Below are positions 1-10,129 of a stretch of DNA of 43,746 bases, one piece after another (position 1 is the stretch's first letter; each line of letters opens with the position of its first letter). A program made the translations under genes and the position numbers. Origin of the DNA: Stagonosporopsis chrysanthemi (Eukaryota; Ascomycota; Dothideomycetes; Pleosporales; Didymellaceae). Where the stretch lies: NCBI GenBank assembly GCA_022560025.1, contig JAFISE010000218.1, forward strand, positions 1-43,746, read 5' to 3'. Below the pieces are notes generated by a model. It searched no databases, was not told the origin of the DNA, and was given only the letters and a program-made list of their open reading frames with translations.

Positions 1-3000
1 GCCTCCCGAAGGGCATATACGACGTGCTAAGCTATGGAATTACAGTGCTAACACACTACCTTAGAAAGCATTTCTTGCGTACGCGGGTATTGCTACCATT
101 TCAAGCGACAGGTCCGCGTCCAGTTAGGGAGACTGAGCAATTTGTGTACATCAGGGTGGATCCCTTGTGTGTGTTCAGAGGCAGTTGAGTGCCAAGAGGG
201 GGAGTAGGAAAGTAGGTGGGTGTGGAGAGCCGGTGCTCTGTCGAATTGAAGCCGTGGCTCTGCGCGAGGAGAGCCTTTGTACTAGGCTTGGCCATGCCTG
301 TGTCGAAGGAGATAGGTGTAGTAGGAAGGCAGAGCCAGGCCTGTCCTTCTTCTTTATCTCCAGGGTTGCGAATTGTAAGGCCATGCTGGCTGCCTTGTTT
401 GCGTGTTGAGAGCCGGTGCTCTGTCGAATCGTGCCGTGGCTCTTCGCGTGGAGAGCCTTTGTGTTTAGGCCTGGCAGATGCCCATATCTTGCAAGAGCAA
501 GGAGTGGCAAGATTGTCTCCTTGTCTTAGCGGTGGTTGAGGCCTTCAACCGAACGTGTAAAACTGAGTGGCGCACGGGCCATTTTGAAAAGATTTCAGCT
601 CAGCAAGAGCTGAAAGACAAAATAGGGCAGCGCGCCGGCCACAACGCCTGCAGCAGAGAGAAGACGTTGGGAAACAGATTTACGAAGGCATTTGAGTCGT
701 GTTTGAACGAAAAATCGATATCACTGTCTCCTTCTCCTAGCAGCGTCTCGGCGTATCGAGCAGGCCCACGGGATTTGGAGCGCTGCTGCGGCTTGTGTGG
801 CGGGAGCGCCCGTGGCGGCGCGTGCTATTGCTCCCGTTCGCGGTCGAGGAGCCTTCTCCTTCGCTCTCGCCTATCTGCACGTCTGTCCTTCCCTCGGACT
901 CCCGCGCCTGGGGCTGCTTGTTTTCCGCACGCATCACTTGCTTCCTCCCTTGCGTAAAACGCCTCACCACCTCGCGTCTTTGCTTTCGAGCACGCGTCGT
1001 CTGTCTGCCTCGCCGACATGGCGACACCCAAGCCGTTCTTTGATGCTCGGTCGCATGGATTCTGCAGCGGAACGTTCAAGCTCGCCACAGTCGTAGACGC
1101 CGAGAATCTATACGTCTGACGCGGACGCCCCACAACAGTGTGCTGCCAGCGCCGGACGATGGGCGCAAACATCACAGATGATCCCGTTCGGTCCCTTGGT
1201 GGCGGGCAAGCCAATGGAGGCACGTGTCCACGGGTGGGCGCAGCCTAGCTCGCGCGCTGGTGACAGGACGCGACTCTGTCCGGCAGACTGCTGCAGTCTG
1301 CTGCAAAGGGCTGAGGGCGATGGAATGCATCCCGCCTGCTGCGCCACGCGGCTTCGTGCTTTCATCGTCTCACTTCCCTTCACAGCCTTTATTGCCTTCT
1401 CGTCTCTTACCGTCTCTTACCTCTCTCTCACCACCCCACTGCTCCCACCGCCATTTCTTGCGTCCGCTTGTTTCTTACCGCGCGGGAAGGTAGATGTAGG
1501 GGTAGCTCCCCTCCCACGTGCCTGCTGCTTGGGGTCGCTCTATCTAAGAGGTCATGACGACTTCACCAACGCTCCATCCACCACACCTTGATCTTCTCCC
1601 TGATTTGGGTGATTGGACTTGGTCTTCATCCAAGGCCTACCTATGACAATGTGTTTGACGGCGGAAACCCTCTCCGCAGAGATAGCGCTTCACGACAGCG
1701 CAGGGCTGAACCGTTTGAGCGCAAGTGCATGTGCATTGTGGACAGAGATCGACAGCAAGGGGTTGCTGATGAGGATATGATCAATTCCGAGTGCGTTGCT
1801 CTACGCTCTCACGCCTCATAGGCACTGATGGCAATGGGACCCTTCTGGTGGGTGAAGACAGCTATCCGACGACCTCAATCACACGGTACCCAACCATTGG
1901 CCTGAAGGGTTTACAACACCTTGACGAGCGATTCAAAAACCGCCTTGGGCACCTCGCTGGCGCGGAAGTCTCCACATACAGGGCCAGTGCGAACAATCTC
2001 GACGTCATCTTGTTATTGCCCAGTACCTTGCGTCCCTGGTTGGGCTAGTAGCAAGCAAACGGGATAGTATGTAGCAGTAGCACGTTTTGTGTAGAGCTGA
2101 TGCTGCTAGGCTCGACCGAAATGAAAGCTGTAGACGATCTGGTGAGAGCATCCATTCTACGCATGCCAGAACACGGATGAGACCATCAAGGGGACTGAAA
2201 ACTCTGCGGAGACCGGAGCAACAGATCCTGATCGACGACTGACAATGTGCCCAACCTCAACGACACTAATGCAGACGGGTCTTGTTTCAATATCGAACTT
2301 GGCGTTCTCATCGTCAGGCTGAAGCAGCTTACTCGCACATACAAGGGCCAGATTAAAAAACAGAAAGAGTTGGTTGAGTTAATATAGGAGATTTTCCGCT
2401 TTCACGATGGGCGGAGTGTGCAATTAAAGTGTCTACTCGGTTCTATCTTCGCAGACAACCTTTATGACCTGGTCTGCACTTTGCGCCACCCGAAGCGCAC
2501 GCTTCACGCTGTCCTGCGTATAGCAAGGCGCGGGGAATCATTTTGGAATGCTAATGTTCACCTAGGGAAGCCACTATCTCTAAAGCCTGGCGTGTCCCAC
2601 CGACAAAGAGAATGGAGGAGTCAGGTGGCTCGCCACAAACAGCACAACAGAACCCTGTCATAACTCTACTGGTCTCATATCTACAAACCTCTACCCTCAG
2701 TATTACAGACAGTATCAGGCCATGCATGATGACTAAAGATGAAGAACGCAGCTTTACCGCCTTCAGCCCGCTGCGAAGCAAGACGGCAGCTGTACTGGCA
2801 GCGTTTGGATCGCGTAGGATCGCAGTAGTGTGCTTATGTTGCTGGGGGTAGTATGACCCCACGCAGACCACGCTGCTGAAGCTGCGCTTTGCTCTACGCC
2901 CGCAGGTTTCTCGCCAGGAAACAAGTTCAATCAGCGAGCTTCCGCGAGCTCGTGCAACTACAGGAAGCCTGCGGACCCTCCCTCTTCCTTGACTTTGACG

Positions 3001-3320
3001 ACCGCCGCAGCGCGCTTGCCAAACCCTGGTCTGTAAAAGAGCTCCTCTCCGCTAGGCCTCCCGAGCGCCCCTTGAGCTGGTGCGCGACTACGACGACAAG
3101 CCACCGCTATGCATTAAGCGCTACCACGGCTTCAAGCTGTGTACACGACGCGAGCATTTTCCAGCTCTGAACACCCCAAACACGGCCGTCTTGCGCAAGC
3201 CTGGTCTGCTCAAGCTGTCCATAGTGTATCAGGCCTCTCTGCAACAAACTGCCATGTCTAAGCCTGTCTTAATTTTTCCTTCTTTATTCCACAATTATAT
3301 TCTATGTTCTTAAGATGAGT
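1..3320. other. No recognised gene; mixed-composition sequence with short ORFs
   Basis: I read all frames and find no domain I recognise. The longest open stretches (for example + 478-957, + 1178-1591) begin with non-ATG codons or lie in low-complexity C/T-rich sequence and show no conserved motif. Around 1554-1790 two short + strand frames, one starting ATG at 1554, could be exons of a decayed gene. Around 2890-3310 two + frames overlap with a frame change, which is what a decayed coding sequence would look like. No family can be named. Confidence 0.4.
225..482. repeat. Pair of ~75-bp direct repeats
   Basis: Copies at about 225-302 and 408-482 begin GAGAGCCGGTGCTCTGTCGA and continue with GCCGTGGCTCT..CGCG.GGAGAGCCTTTGT. 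They match closely with a 2-bp length difference and a few substitutions. Each contains short self-complementary pieces (GGCTC / GAGAGCC). The 183-bp offset is not a simple tandem array. Origin unknown. Confidence 0.7.
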
Positions 3321-3471
3321 TCTACTTAAACAGCATGTCGACTGCAGACAGAGTGCAGAAGAAGTTTCTGTTATACCTAGAGAATTTTTTGTTTAAGCGT
3401 TCCTTTCATTCCTTTTGATTGTTAGAATGTTATCATGTAATTCTATGAACAATAACTTCACAGACTTTGAC

Positions 3472-3601
3472 CTAGTATTCAATACTGCTTTACTCTTCTA
3501 CATTACACTAGCAGTTTAGGCGTTGTAGACGCTTAAACAAGCTTTGTTGGCAGCATTGCCTGGCGTCTAAATTTAAGAAGCCTTTGGATTTTGAATACTA
3601 G
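3472..3601. repeat. Short inverted repeat, 11-bp arms
   Basis: CTAGTATTCAA at 3472-3482 is the exact reverse complement of TTGAATACTAG at 3591-3601, 130 bp end to end. No target-site duplication is seen and the arms do not extend, so this may be a remnant or chance. Confidence 0.35.
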
Positions 3602-4100
3602 TGTTTTGTTCAGCTATATACGCAAGGAGCAGCTGCTTGCTTGGTTTTCTGTCTTGCATAACAATACTATCTTCCTTAATTGTCTCTACTGTGCATTCTG
3701 TCTTACCAAGGTAATAAATCGCTTACTCACTAAAGTCTAGGTCGAAGCTGATGACCCCAAAAGTTCGACCTGAGTTTCATTAGTCAAGGTGGGTTAGTTT
3801 TGATGTAACGTGAAAGCTGGCAGACTTTGCTAATTGCGTAGTGCGAATATTCAGTGCTCTACACAAATAAAAGACATGCAAAACTTGTCTTGTTTATTTG
3901 TTAAGCACTTGCACTAAGATAAGTGAAGCTATCATTTCTCCTATAAAGAGTTAACACTAGCCTTTCTAGCTAGGAGATGCTTCTCTATTAACGTTCCCGC
4001 TGCTGCCTGAAGCGCGAGAGCCGAAGCCCCTAGGACCAGGCCACCGCTGTGACCGCGACACCAGCGTAGCAAATCACTGTCAGGATGGCCCGCACTACAT

Positions 4101-4148
4101 CCGCAACAGCAACCGCAACAGCAACCGCAACAGCAACAGCGATAGCAA
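4101..4148. repeat. 12-bp minisatellite, CCGCAACAGCAA x3 plus a degenerate copy
   Basis: Three perfect units CCGCAACAGCAA occupy 4101-4112, 4113-4124 and 4125-4136, followed by a degenerate unit to 4148. It generates a Cys/Gly-rich reading frame on the minus strand (3941-4192) that is an artefact of the repeat. Confidence 0.85.
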
Positions 4149-6314
4149 ATACTATTAGGGCAAGTGACTTTAGCAACGCTTACAAGTAACAAACGCGTTC
4201 TGCAAGGCCAGCATGAATAAACACAGAAGAAAAGCTAATATCAGCAACGTGTCAATCTAGCTAGAGCTATCAGTCCTTCTATACTGCTCTAGGGGGGTGT
4301 TTATAATATAGTGACATCTAACTGCAGGCTAGATTTACATAATTTATAGATCTCAGGTAATTAAAGGCACATCATCCAAATTCTAAGGCTAAAATATTTC
4401 AAGAGCTGGCATATAACTGCAGTCAGACCTGTACACAGATAACTACGTACACTTCACGCCGTGCACGCAAGGATGCAGGTATTCACAGGGGTTAAAACTC
4501 AGCGCTGCACGCGTAGGAAGAACGTGCAGGCCCTTAGTGTGGGTAGTGAGGGAGTGAGACCTTACCCGAGTAACAGGACGCATGGTCCTTCTCTAGCAGA
4601 GAGTATATATCCTGCTCTAACAGCTAGCAGGAGTCTATCAAGGTAGGTAGGGTATAGAGGTAGAGAGACTGCTAAGGGTTGAGATCTAGCAACGCTTGAT
4701 TGAGTGTAGAGATCAATCGGGGCCTTTGACATAGTCTTGACAGCATTTCGACCATGACATGGTCTTGTAACAATATCACATTGTGCAGAGAGCGGGCAAA
4801 GCGCGACGGCTTGCAATACCTGTTGCATTGACAAGGCGAACAAGGCTGAGCACTCGTTGGCTAACTGTCAATGTTCCCGCATCAACAGTAGGCTTTCATT
4901 ATACCACGCGGCCTACACAAGTCCCTTCGTGTACAATTTCGAGTTTACAGACTAGTGAGAGACACCAGCCTCGCTCTTAGTCACTAGCTACTACCTCTTT
5001 CTTTTCAGTCTTAATGCTACACTTCCGTCACAAAGAATCAGATGGCGGGGAACAGCAGTGTCTTAGGTTTCCGACTTGCTTGCAGACGCGGGATCTAGGC
5101 GGAAAGCTCTATTAGCTTGACAGTGCCTTTCGGCACTTCTCCAACACATATAACGAGCAAGGAGATTGACATGTCTTGGGGCTGCAAGAAGATGCATCTG
5201 CATACACTATGAATGCGCCACTCAAATCGCGTGCGGTCCCTGCATCAGCATAGATAAAATCGCGTTACGTAGGCAGGTGGCCGCCAGCAGCCTCTCGCTG
5301 TAGATAATAAGGGCCTGAACAATAGATAACAGATTCTTAGGCCATCCTGTAATCCTGTTCACGAAGCCAGCGAGTCTTAGTGAGGTTGATAAATCATGTT
5401 CATTATGCATTAGGTGGTATTTTTTGCAACGGTGTAGGGAGAGGGGAGGACTGCGCTGCATTGACCATTGACGTTAGCAGAGCTGCTTATATACCTGCCC
5501 ATAAACAAGCTATCCCAACTCGTACAAGAGTAGGTCTGGGCAGAGCCCAAACCGTTACAGTTTTGATCGTGGGATGCGGGAGACATTTACTTCGATAGCC
5601 AGCATGTCTCAACATCGAGTCCTCCGCTTATGCCGACAGTAGCAAGGGCAGACTGGACGGGATGATTGATGAAATAGTCGTTGCAATACTCCACACTTTC
5701 TCACCATGTTGCTAACATAACAAGAGAGAGGTTTTAAAAAGGATAATTGTAAGCCTGTTTACACAGTATCCATCTCCTATATCCAACTCCTATAATGTCC
5801 CGAGTATTGGCGACGCTAAGATACTAAACAAGAACTGAAACTTTCATAACCCAACGCGATCAACCGCTTTGCTAAAGCACATGACGGCATGCGTAGTGCA
5901 TGGTATCTACAGGCGCGCTCACAAAACGAGCCGCCCTTTTCTTAGGCTTTGACTCTATAATGCCTGCTAAAATGTGCAGACCTGCCCCAAAAATAGGACG
6001 CGTTACAGGAAGCCCTGCTTTCAGAGGACTCCCTGCATAAGATATGTAGGGTGAAGATGTTAGACTACCTACAGTAGGTAAGGGGCTGGTAAGCTACTAT
6101 ATAGCTAGAGCCTAGGCAGAGTCTATGACGATACGTGTGACGTGTGTGATGATACTTTAACCTTAATAGATGGATATGATATCCAGTCTGGTTCAGAGAC
6201 TAGTACCATAGCAGAGAGGCGGGGGAGAATTGAGTACCGCGGAAGAGAGGCGGGGAAGTGGACCTAGAGCTCCGTTGTCTTGTTGTCATATTAGATGGGT
6301 ATTCAAAAATGAGG

Positions 6315-6500
6315 TGATTGATTGATTGATCTTTATCCTCAAATTGAGGGGTACATCTGTGTGGTTACACCCGAGTTCTTGTGTAACAGTGCTTAGGTTG
6401 AACTCTAGCCCTTAGCCTATATTGTCGCCTCAACGTTCTTTCTTGTCTGACACTTGTGCACATAGGGATAAGGCTACCCTAGAACTACTCATAAGTGACC
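6315..6500 (-). mobile_element. Possible 3' end of a truncated LINE-type element
   Basis: On the minus strand a stretch ends in a simple tail, seen on the plus strand as TGATTGATTGATTGAT at 6315-6330. Short tandem-repeat tails are usual for fungal Tad1-type non-LTR retrotransposons. No reverse transcriptase frame is present next to it, so this would be a 5'-truncated copy. The upstream limit (about 6500) is arbitrary. A plain tetranucleotide microsatellite is the alternative. Confidence 0.25.
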
Positions 6501-6665
6501 TGATCTAACAGAGTCCTTAGGTATCTTGCTGCGTTGTACTACTTTCTCTCCGTCCTAAAAACCTGGTGGGTCTGCACATCTTGGCAAGCACCAGTAAGCC
6601 TGTGTCCGGCACCAGATTGCAAGTTAGTATGATGAACAGCTGCAGCGATCCACACGAATCAGGAA

Positions 6666-6813
6666 CTAACGTCAGTCCATGTGAATCGAGAATCCCTGTG
6701 GGCCGAGAATGGCCAATGAGACAGAGCACTGAGCTGGAAGATGTGCGATCCTCGCGCTCTTATTGGCCATTCTCGGCCCACGGAAATTCTCGATTCACAT
6801 GGACGGACGTTAG
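6666..6813. mobile_element. 148-bp inverted-repeat element (52-bp arms)
   Basis: Left arm 6666-6717 and right arm 6762-6813 are each 52 bp and are reverse complements with 4 mismatches, around a 44-bp loop. Arms start CTAACGTC.GTCCATGTGA and end GGGCCGAGAATGGCCAAT. A transcript or single strand would fold into a long hairpin. The shape fits a MITE, but I see no target-site duplication in the flanks. Confidence 0.75.
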
Positions 6814-7089
6814 CAACTTTGGTCCAATGTAATTCAAACCCGTATAGAGTGCTTAATAGATTACAAATTCTCGGAAAAGAGTTTAGGGCTTTGCATGGGG
6901 TTTTCGAGTCCTAACGTTACACGCACTAAGTAGCAGGTTCCACTCAACGGAAAACATCAACCAAACAGTGAATCGCACTGCCCCCAGCCAGTAATCAACA
7001 TAAATTATGAGAAGAAGTAGGTCCCCGGCCTTGCCTTTGCAGCCAGCCCAGCTGAACTCTTCACAGCCAACACGTCCATTGCCCTTATA

Positions 7090-7278
7090 TGTGACGGTTA
7101 TGAGAAGCAGATCACGTGTTGGTGGTCTGGTGTTGCTTCCTCATCTTACAAAGCATCTCTTGCCTCAGCTACATTACAGATACGTCATGTAAATAGACCC
7201 GACTGCTGCTTCGTGGAGAGCAGAACAACACAACAACAACAGAATAGCAGAATACATGAAATTGCATTCACCGCAACA
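7090..7278 (+). mobile_element. 189-bp short element, copy 1
   Basis: This segment runs from TGTGACGGTTATGAG to CACCGCAACA and matches, along its whole length and at exactly the same length, a minus-strand copy at 17893-18081. Its ends are imperfect inverted repeats (TGTGACGGTTA versus TGTTGCGGTGA). It holds no ORF, so it is a non-autonomous element. No target duplication is evident at this copy. Confidence 0.8.
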
Positions 7279-7354
7279 AGTTCTGTATAAGTGTATGTAT
7301 GTCCGCAACACGTAGCGTCCTTACGACAGAGTGTCATGTTATCCATCAACATCG

Positions 7355-7807
7355 TCACACGGTATCGGGTTCGGTAGCGGGACATAATACGGATTTGACG
7401 TTGTTCAGCATCCTGGAGATCTTGTCCATTTCCCGTATGGAACTGGCTCTCTGCGGCTGCAATCTCTCCCACGACTCAGATGCGACTTGCAGCTGCCGGC
7501 GGAAGTCTTGGATGACAGCGTGGGCGGACTCTAAGTCGGCCTTCTTGGCCGCAAGCTCGTTCTCCGCGCTCGCCCGGAGCTGCTTGGTCTCCGTCATCTG
7601 TGCTTGCCAACGTCCGCACGCCTCGATGGCGTGGATATGGTCTTGCTGTAGCAACGCTTGCTTCTGCTCCAACTGCTTGATCGTGCTTGTGAAACCGATG
7701 TCGACCTCTGTCAGGCAATCAGGCGCTCCAGTGGCTCTGCCGGCGCCTGTACGGACAGCCTCGAAAGTCTTCCCCACTCAAGCGTAAAGCTCCACGCACG
7801 CCCCCAT
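7355..7807 (-). pseudogene. Coiled-coil protein ORF with in-frame stop near its start
   Basis: An open frame of 140 codons (7777 down to a TGA at 7355) is rich in Glu, Lys, Gln, Ala and Leu with heptad-like spacing, so a coiled coil over most of its length is likely. There is no ATG at its beginning. An ATG at 7805-7807 lies in the same frame but is followed nine codons later by a TGA (7778-7780). Either the gene is broken there or a 5' exon is spliced on. I do not recognise the family. The 189-bp repeat starts 76 bp beyond its stop codon. Confidence 0.4.
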
Positions 7808-8746
7808 CGTGTGTTTACTCGAATGTTTTCGGAACAGACGTGCCTTATCTGGCATGTAGCTCCACATACATGGTTCGTCGGGGCCAGTGATAAGTCTAAC
7901 TTCCAGAGGGTTAATCCGGAGATCCAGCTACTGCTCTTGTCCTTTGTCAGCGGCTGCGCCTACCTGGGTGCTTCTCCCGTACTGATGTGCTGTGCGAGCT
8001 TCTCACGGCAGCGGCATCTCCATCTGGATCGCTCCTCGTTCGACCTTTTGAGGCAGCCATCTATCCTCGTTTTGCAGAACAATTCGCAGGAGCTTAGTTC
8101 AGCCCGATGGCGGACAGTCTTCCCGTTATCGCTGCGTTGTGTGACTGCAACTATCACGGTATAGAACTGTACTGTCTATCACGGCACTGTCCAGCGAAAG
8201 AAGAGGGCTGCGGCATGCAGGTAACAGCTCGTGACCTCGCATGACCACCGTTGGATGCAGGATCACAGAGGATGGATATTGCTGAGGACAGCAGGTGGTT
8301 GCAACGGTCACGTTACTGCACTGTAAGCACAGGTACTCAACGCCCGCCGGAAAGTACACATGAATCTTTGCAAGACTGCTCCGTGTTTGTTGACTTGCTA
8401 ATAGATCTGTTAGCGGCAATTGTGGCAGTGCTTCGCTTTTCATCTTCTGTGCAGTATCGAGAAATCTTATACTTATAGAAAGTAATCGTTACAGCAAAAA
8501 CATACAACTCTTTCGCTTTGGAAGACGTGCACATCTTCAGCCAGGACCGATCCTATCAGAAGTGCATATTTGGCGGGGCTATTGCAGAGCTGTAGCGTAA
8601 TGAAATCTGGCTCACTTGCAAGATGTTGCCAAGAGGGCGTGTTGACGATCACGATGAGCTCAGGAACGGGCACCAACCTGGGTACACTCAGACAATCGCC
8701 CGAATTCCTCCTGAACTCCTGTTTGAATTCGTAGGTATGATAATGA
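7808..8746. other. No clearly assigned gene; possible decayed 3' extension of the next gene
   Basis: The minus-strand frame 8473-8805 continues the reading direction of the 8747-9346 gene in another frame and looks protein-like in composition, so it may be a former C-terminal exon displaced by a frameshift. No motif identifies it. The rest shows only short ORFs. Confidence 0.3.
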
Positions 8747-9346
8747 TCACTGGGCAAAGATATCGTCGTTCCCGATGTGGATATGATCCCATCCCGGCCC
8801 ATCAATTAGCGAGTACACTCTCGGAAACAGAAGCGGAAAGGCAACAGCCTGTTCCCCATCTTCCTCCTCCAGCGCAATCAATGTTAAATACCCTGTAGCG
8901 TCTATCGCAAAAGTTTCCGGCCCTAGGCCCTCCAAAACCATATCCACATCATCCTGCGTAACTGCGACACAGGCCTCAAAGCGCGGGCCGCCGTAGATGC
9001 CATGGGGATGCTGTGCCGCGTACGTTCTGAAGCGCCTGCGCGCGAATTAACCCTAACTTCCATCTCGCTCGCGATATCGAGTCTACACGGATGCAGCTAC
9101 TCACCCTCGCACCGTCTCTTCATCAGCATCTTGCAGCCCAGGATCACATTGCACATCCCAGTCGATATGCAGGAAGACGTCGCTGTTGCCTTCTTCCTCA
9201 AGGTTGAGGCGTACACGTGTGTTAAGGTGGTCCATAAAGCGCGCCCATTGCGCATCGGAAGAGTACGTTAGTCTGTAGATTGTGAAGCCAACTTTGACAC
9301 TGGGGTATAGTGAAATGTGCTCACGGATGCAGTCTATGTCGGGCAT
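8747..9346 (-). CDS. Hypothetical fungal protein, two exons
   Basis: Two minus-strand frames join cleanly. Exon 1 ends at 9105 before GTGAGT, the intron is 9036-9104 (69 nt, ends CAG), and exon 2 runs 9035-8747 with TGA. From the ATG at 9344-9346 the product is 176 aa. The first exon has the pattern VGFTIYR...QWARFMDHLNTRVRL and exon 2 has the RFRTYAAQHPHG..GGPRFEACV stretch; I recall this arrangement from many uncharacterised ascomycete proteins, but I know no function. The frame stays open upstream to about 9418 without an ATG, so a further 5' exon may exist. No membrane segment or catalytic motif is visible. Confidence 0.6.
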
Positions 9347-10129
9347 ATTGCGGTTGGGGAACAGTACGGGTGGTGTTGTGGCTGAGATTGGTTTGACGAC
9401 TAGGTAAAGCGATAGCAAAACACTGAGGGAAATCTGCGGGTTACGTTCCGGACTTATGGCTCAGGCACAGTGCCGGAAGAGTGGTGGGTATATTATTAGC
9501 ACACCGTAGCGCTGATACGTGGGGGCCGTAAGTTGTCGGCCTTCGGTGTCCGGTGCGCAACATCATACCAGCCACGCCACCGCAAGGCATACGTAGTGTG
9601 GGTACTTACTAATCTGGTTGGCGCTAGTGTCCGAATTGGTAACTAATATCTTCACTGTAAGAGAGACTTCGCAGAGTTAACTCAAAAACCGAGCGCACAT
9701 CCACAGTTGATTAGTTAAAGTGGGAATACAACTGACGTCAGCTCAAGGACTTGATCTCTTCGGAATTTAGTGTCGTATACAGTCGCATCGGCGTGTCAGC
9801 AAGGCCCCGTTCGCCCTGCACGTCCAACATTCAAGGAAGTCCAGTCAAATCTGGTGTCTGAACTGGTCATTGGACTGCAGGAATCTAGCACTGGACTTCA
9901 GTATCATTGAGACCAGCAATTAGTCCAAATTGACAAGATCTACGAAAATGGTAGAATTTGACTGTGCTGGACGGTTATGAAGTTCCGTTGCACAGTATTA
10001 ATATGAGGGTTCCTGTTAGTCTCTGATTCTCTTACTACTTATATTCGCTTTCTCTTCCTGGCTGAAGCACCCCTCTTTTACTTAAATTGTTCTAGGGCAG
10101 TGCCTAGTCTATTTATCTAGCTTTCAGAC
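9347..10129. other. Intergenic; C/T-rich leader before the 10.1-kb gene
   Basis: No coding signal is seen. From about 10010 to 10129 the plus strand becomes C/T-rich (runs such as TTCTCTTACTACTTATATTC), typical of a fungal core promoter and 5' UTR ahead of the ATG at 10130. Confidence 0.45.

Larger units (their letters stand above)
3321..6308. other. Gene-free stretch, moderately AT-rich
   Basis: No ORF with a recognisable domain on either strand. It holds an 11-bp inverted repeat (3472-3601) and a 12-bp tandem repeat (4101-4148), both listed separately, and otherwise short runs of TA-rich sequence consistent with mild RIP or relaxed intergenic DNA. Confidence 0.5.

Noticed and set aside
3941..4192. 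Minus-strand ORF with a Cys/Gly-rich run
   Set aside because: The run is the 12-bp repeat read on the other strand; no other coding evidence.
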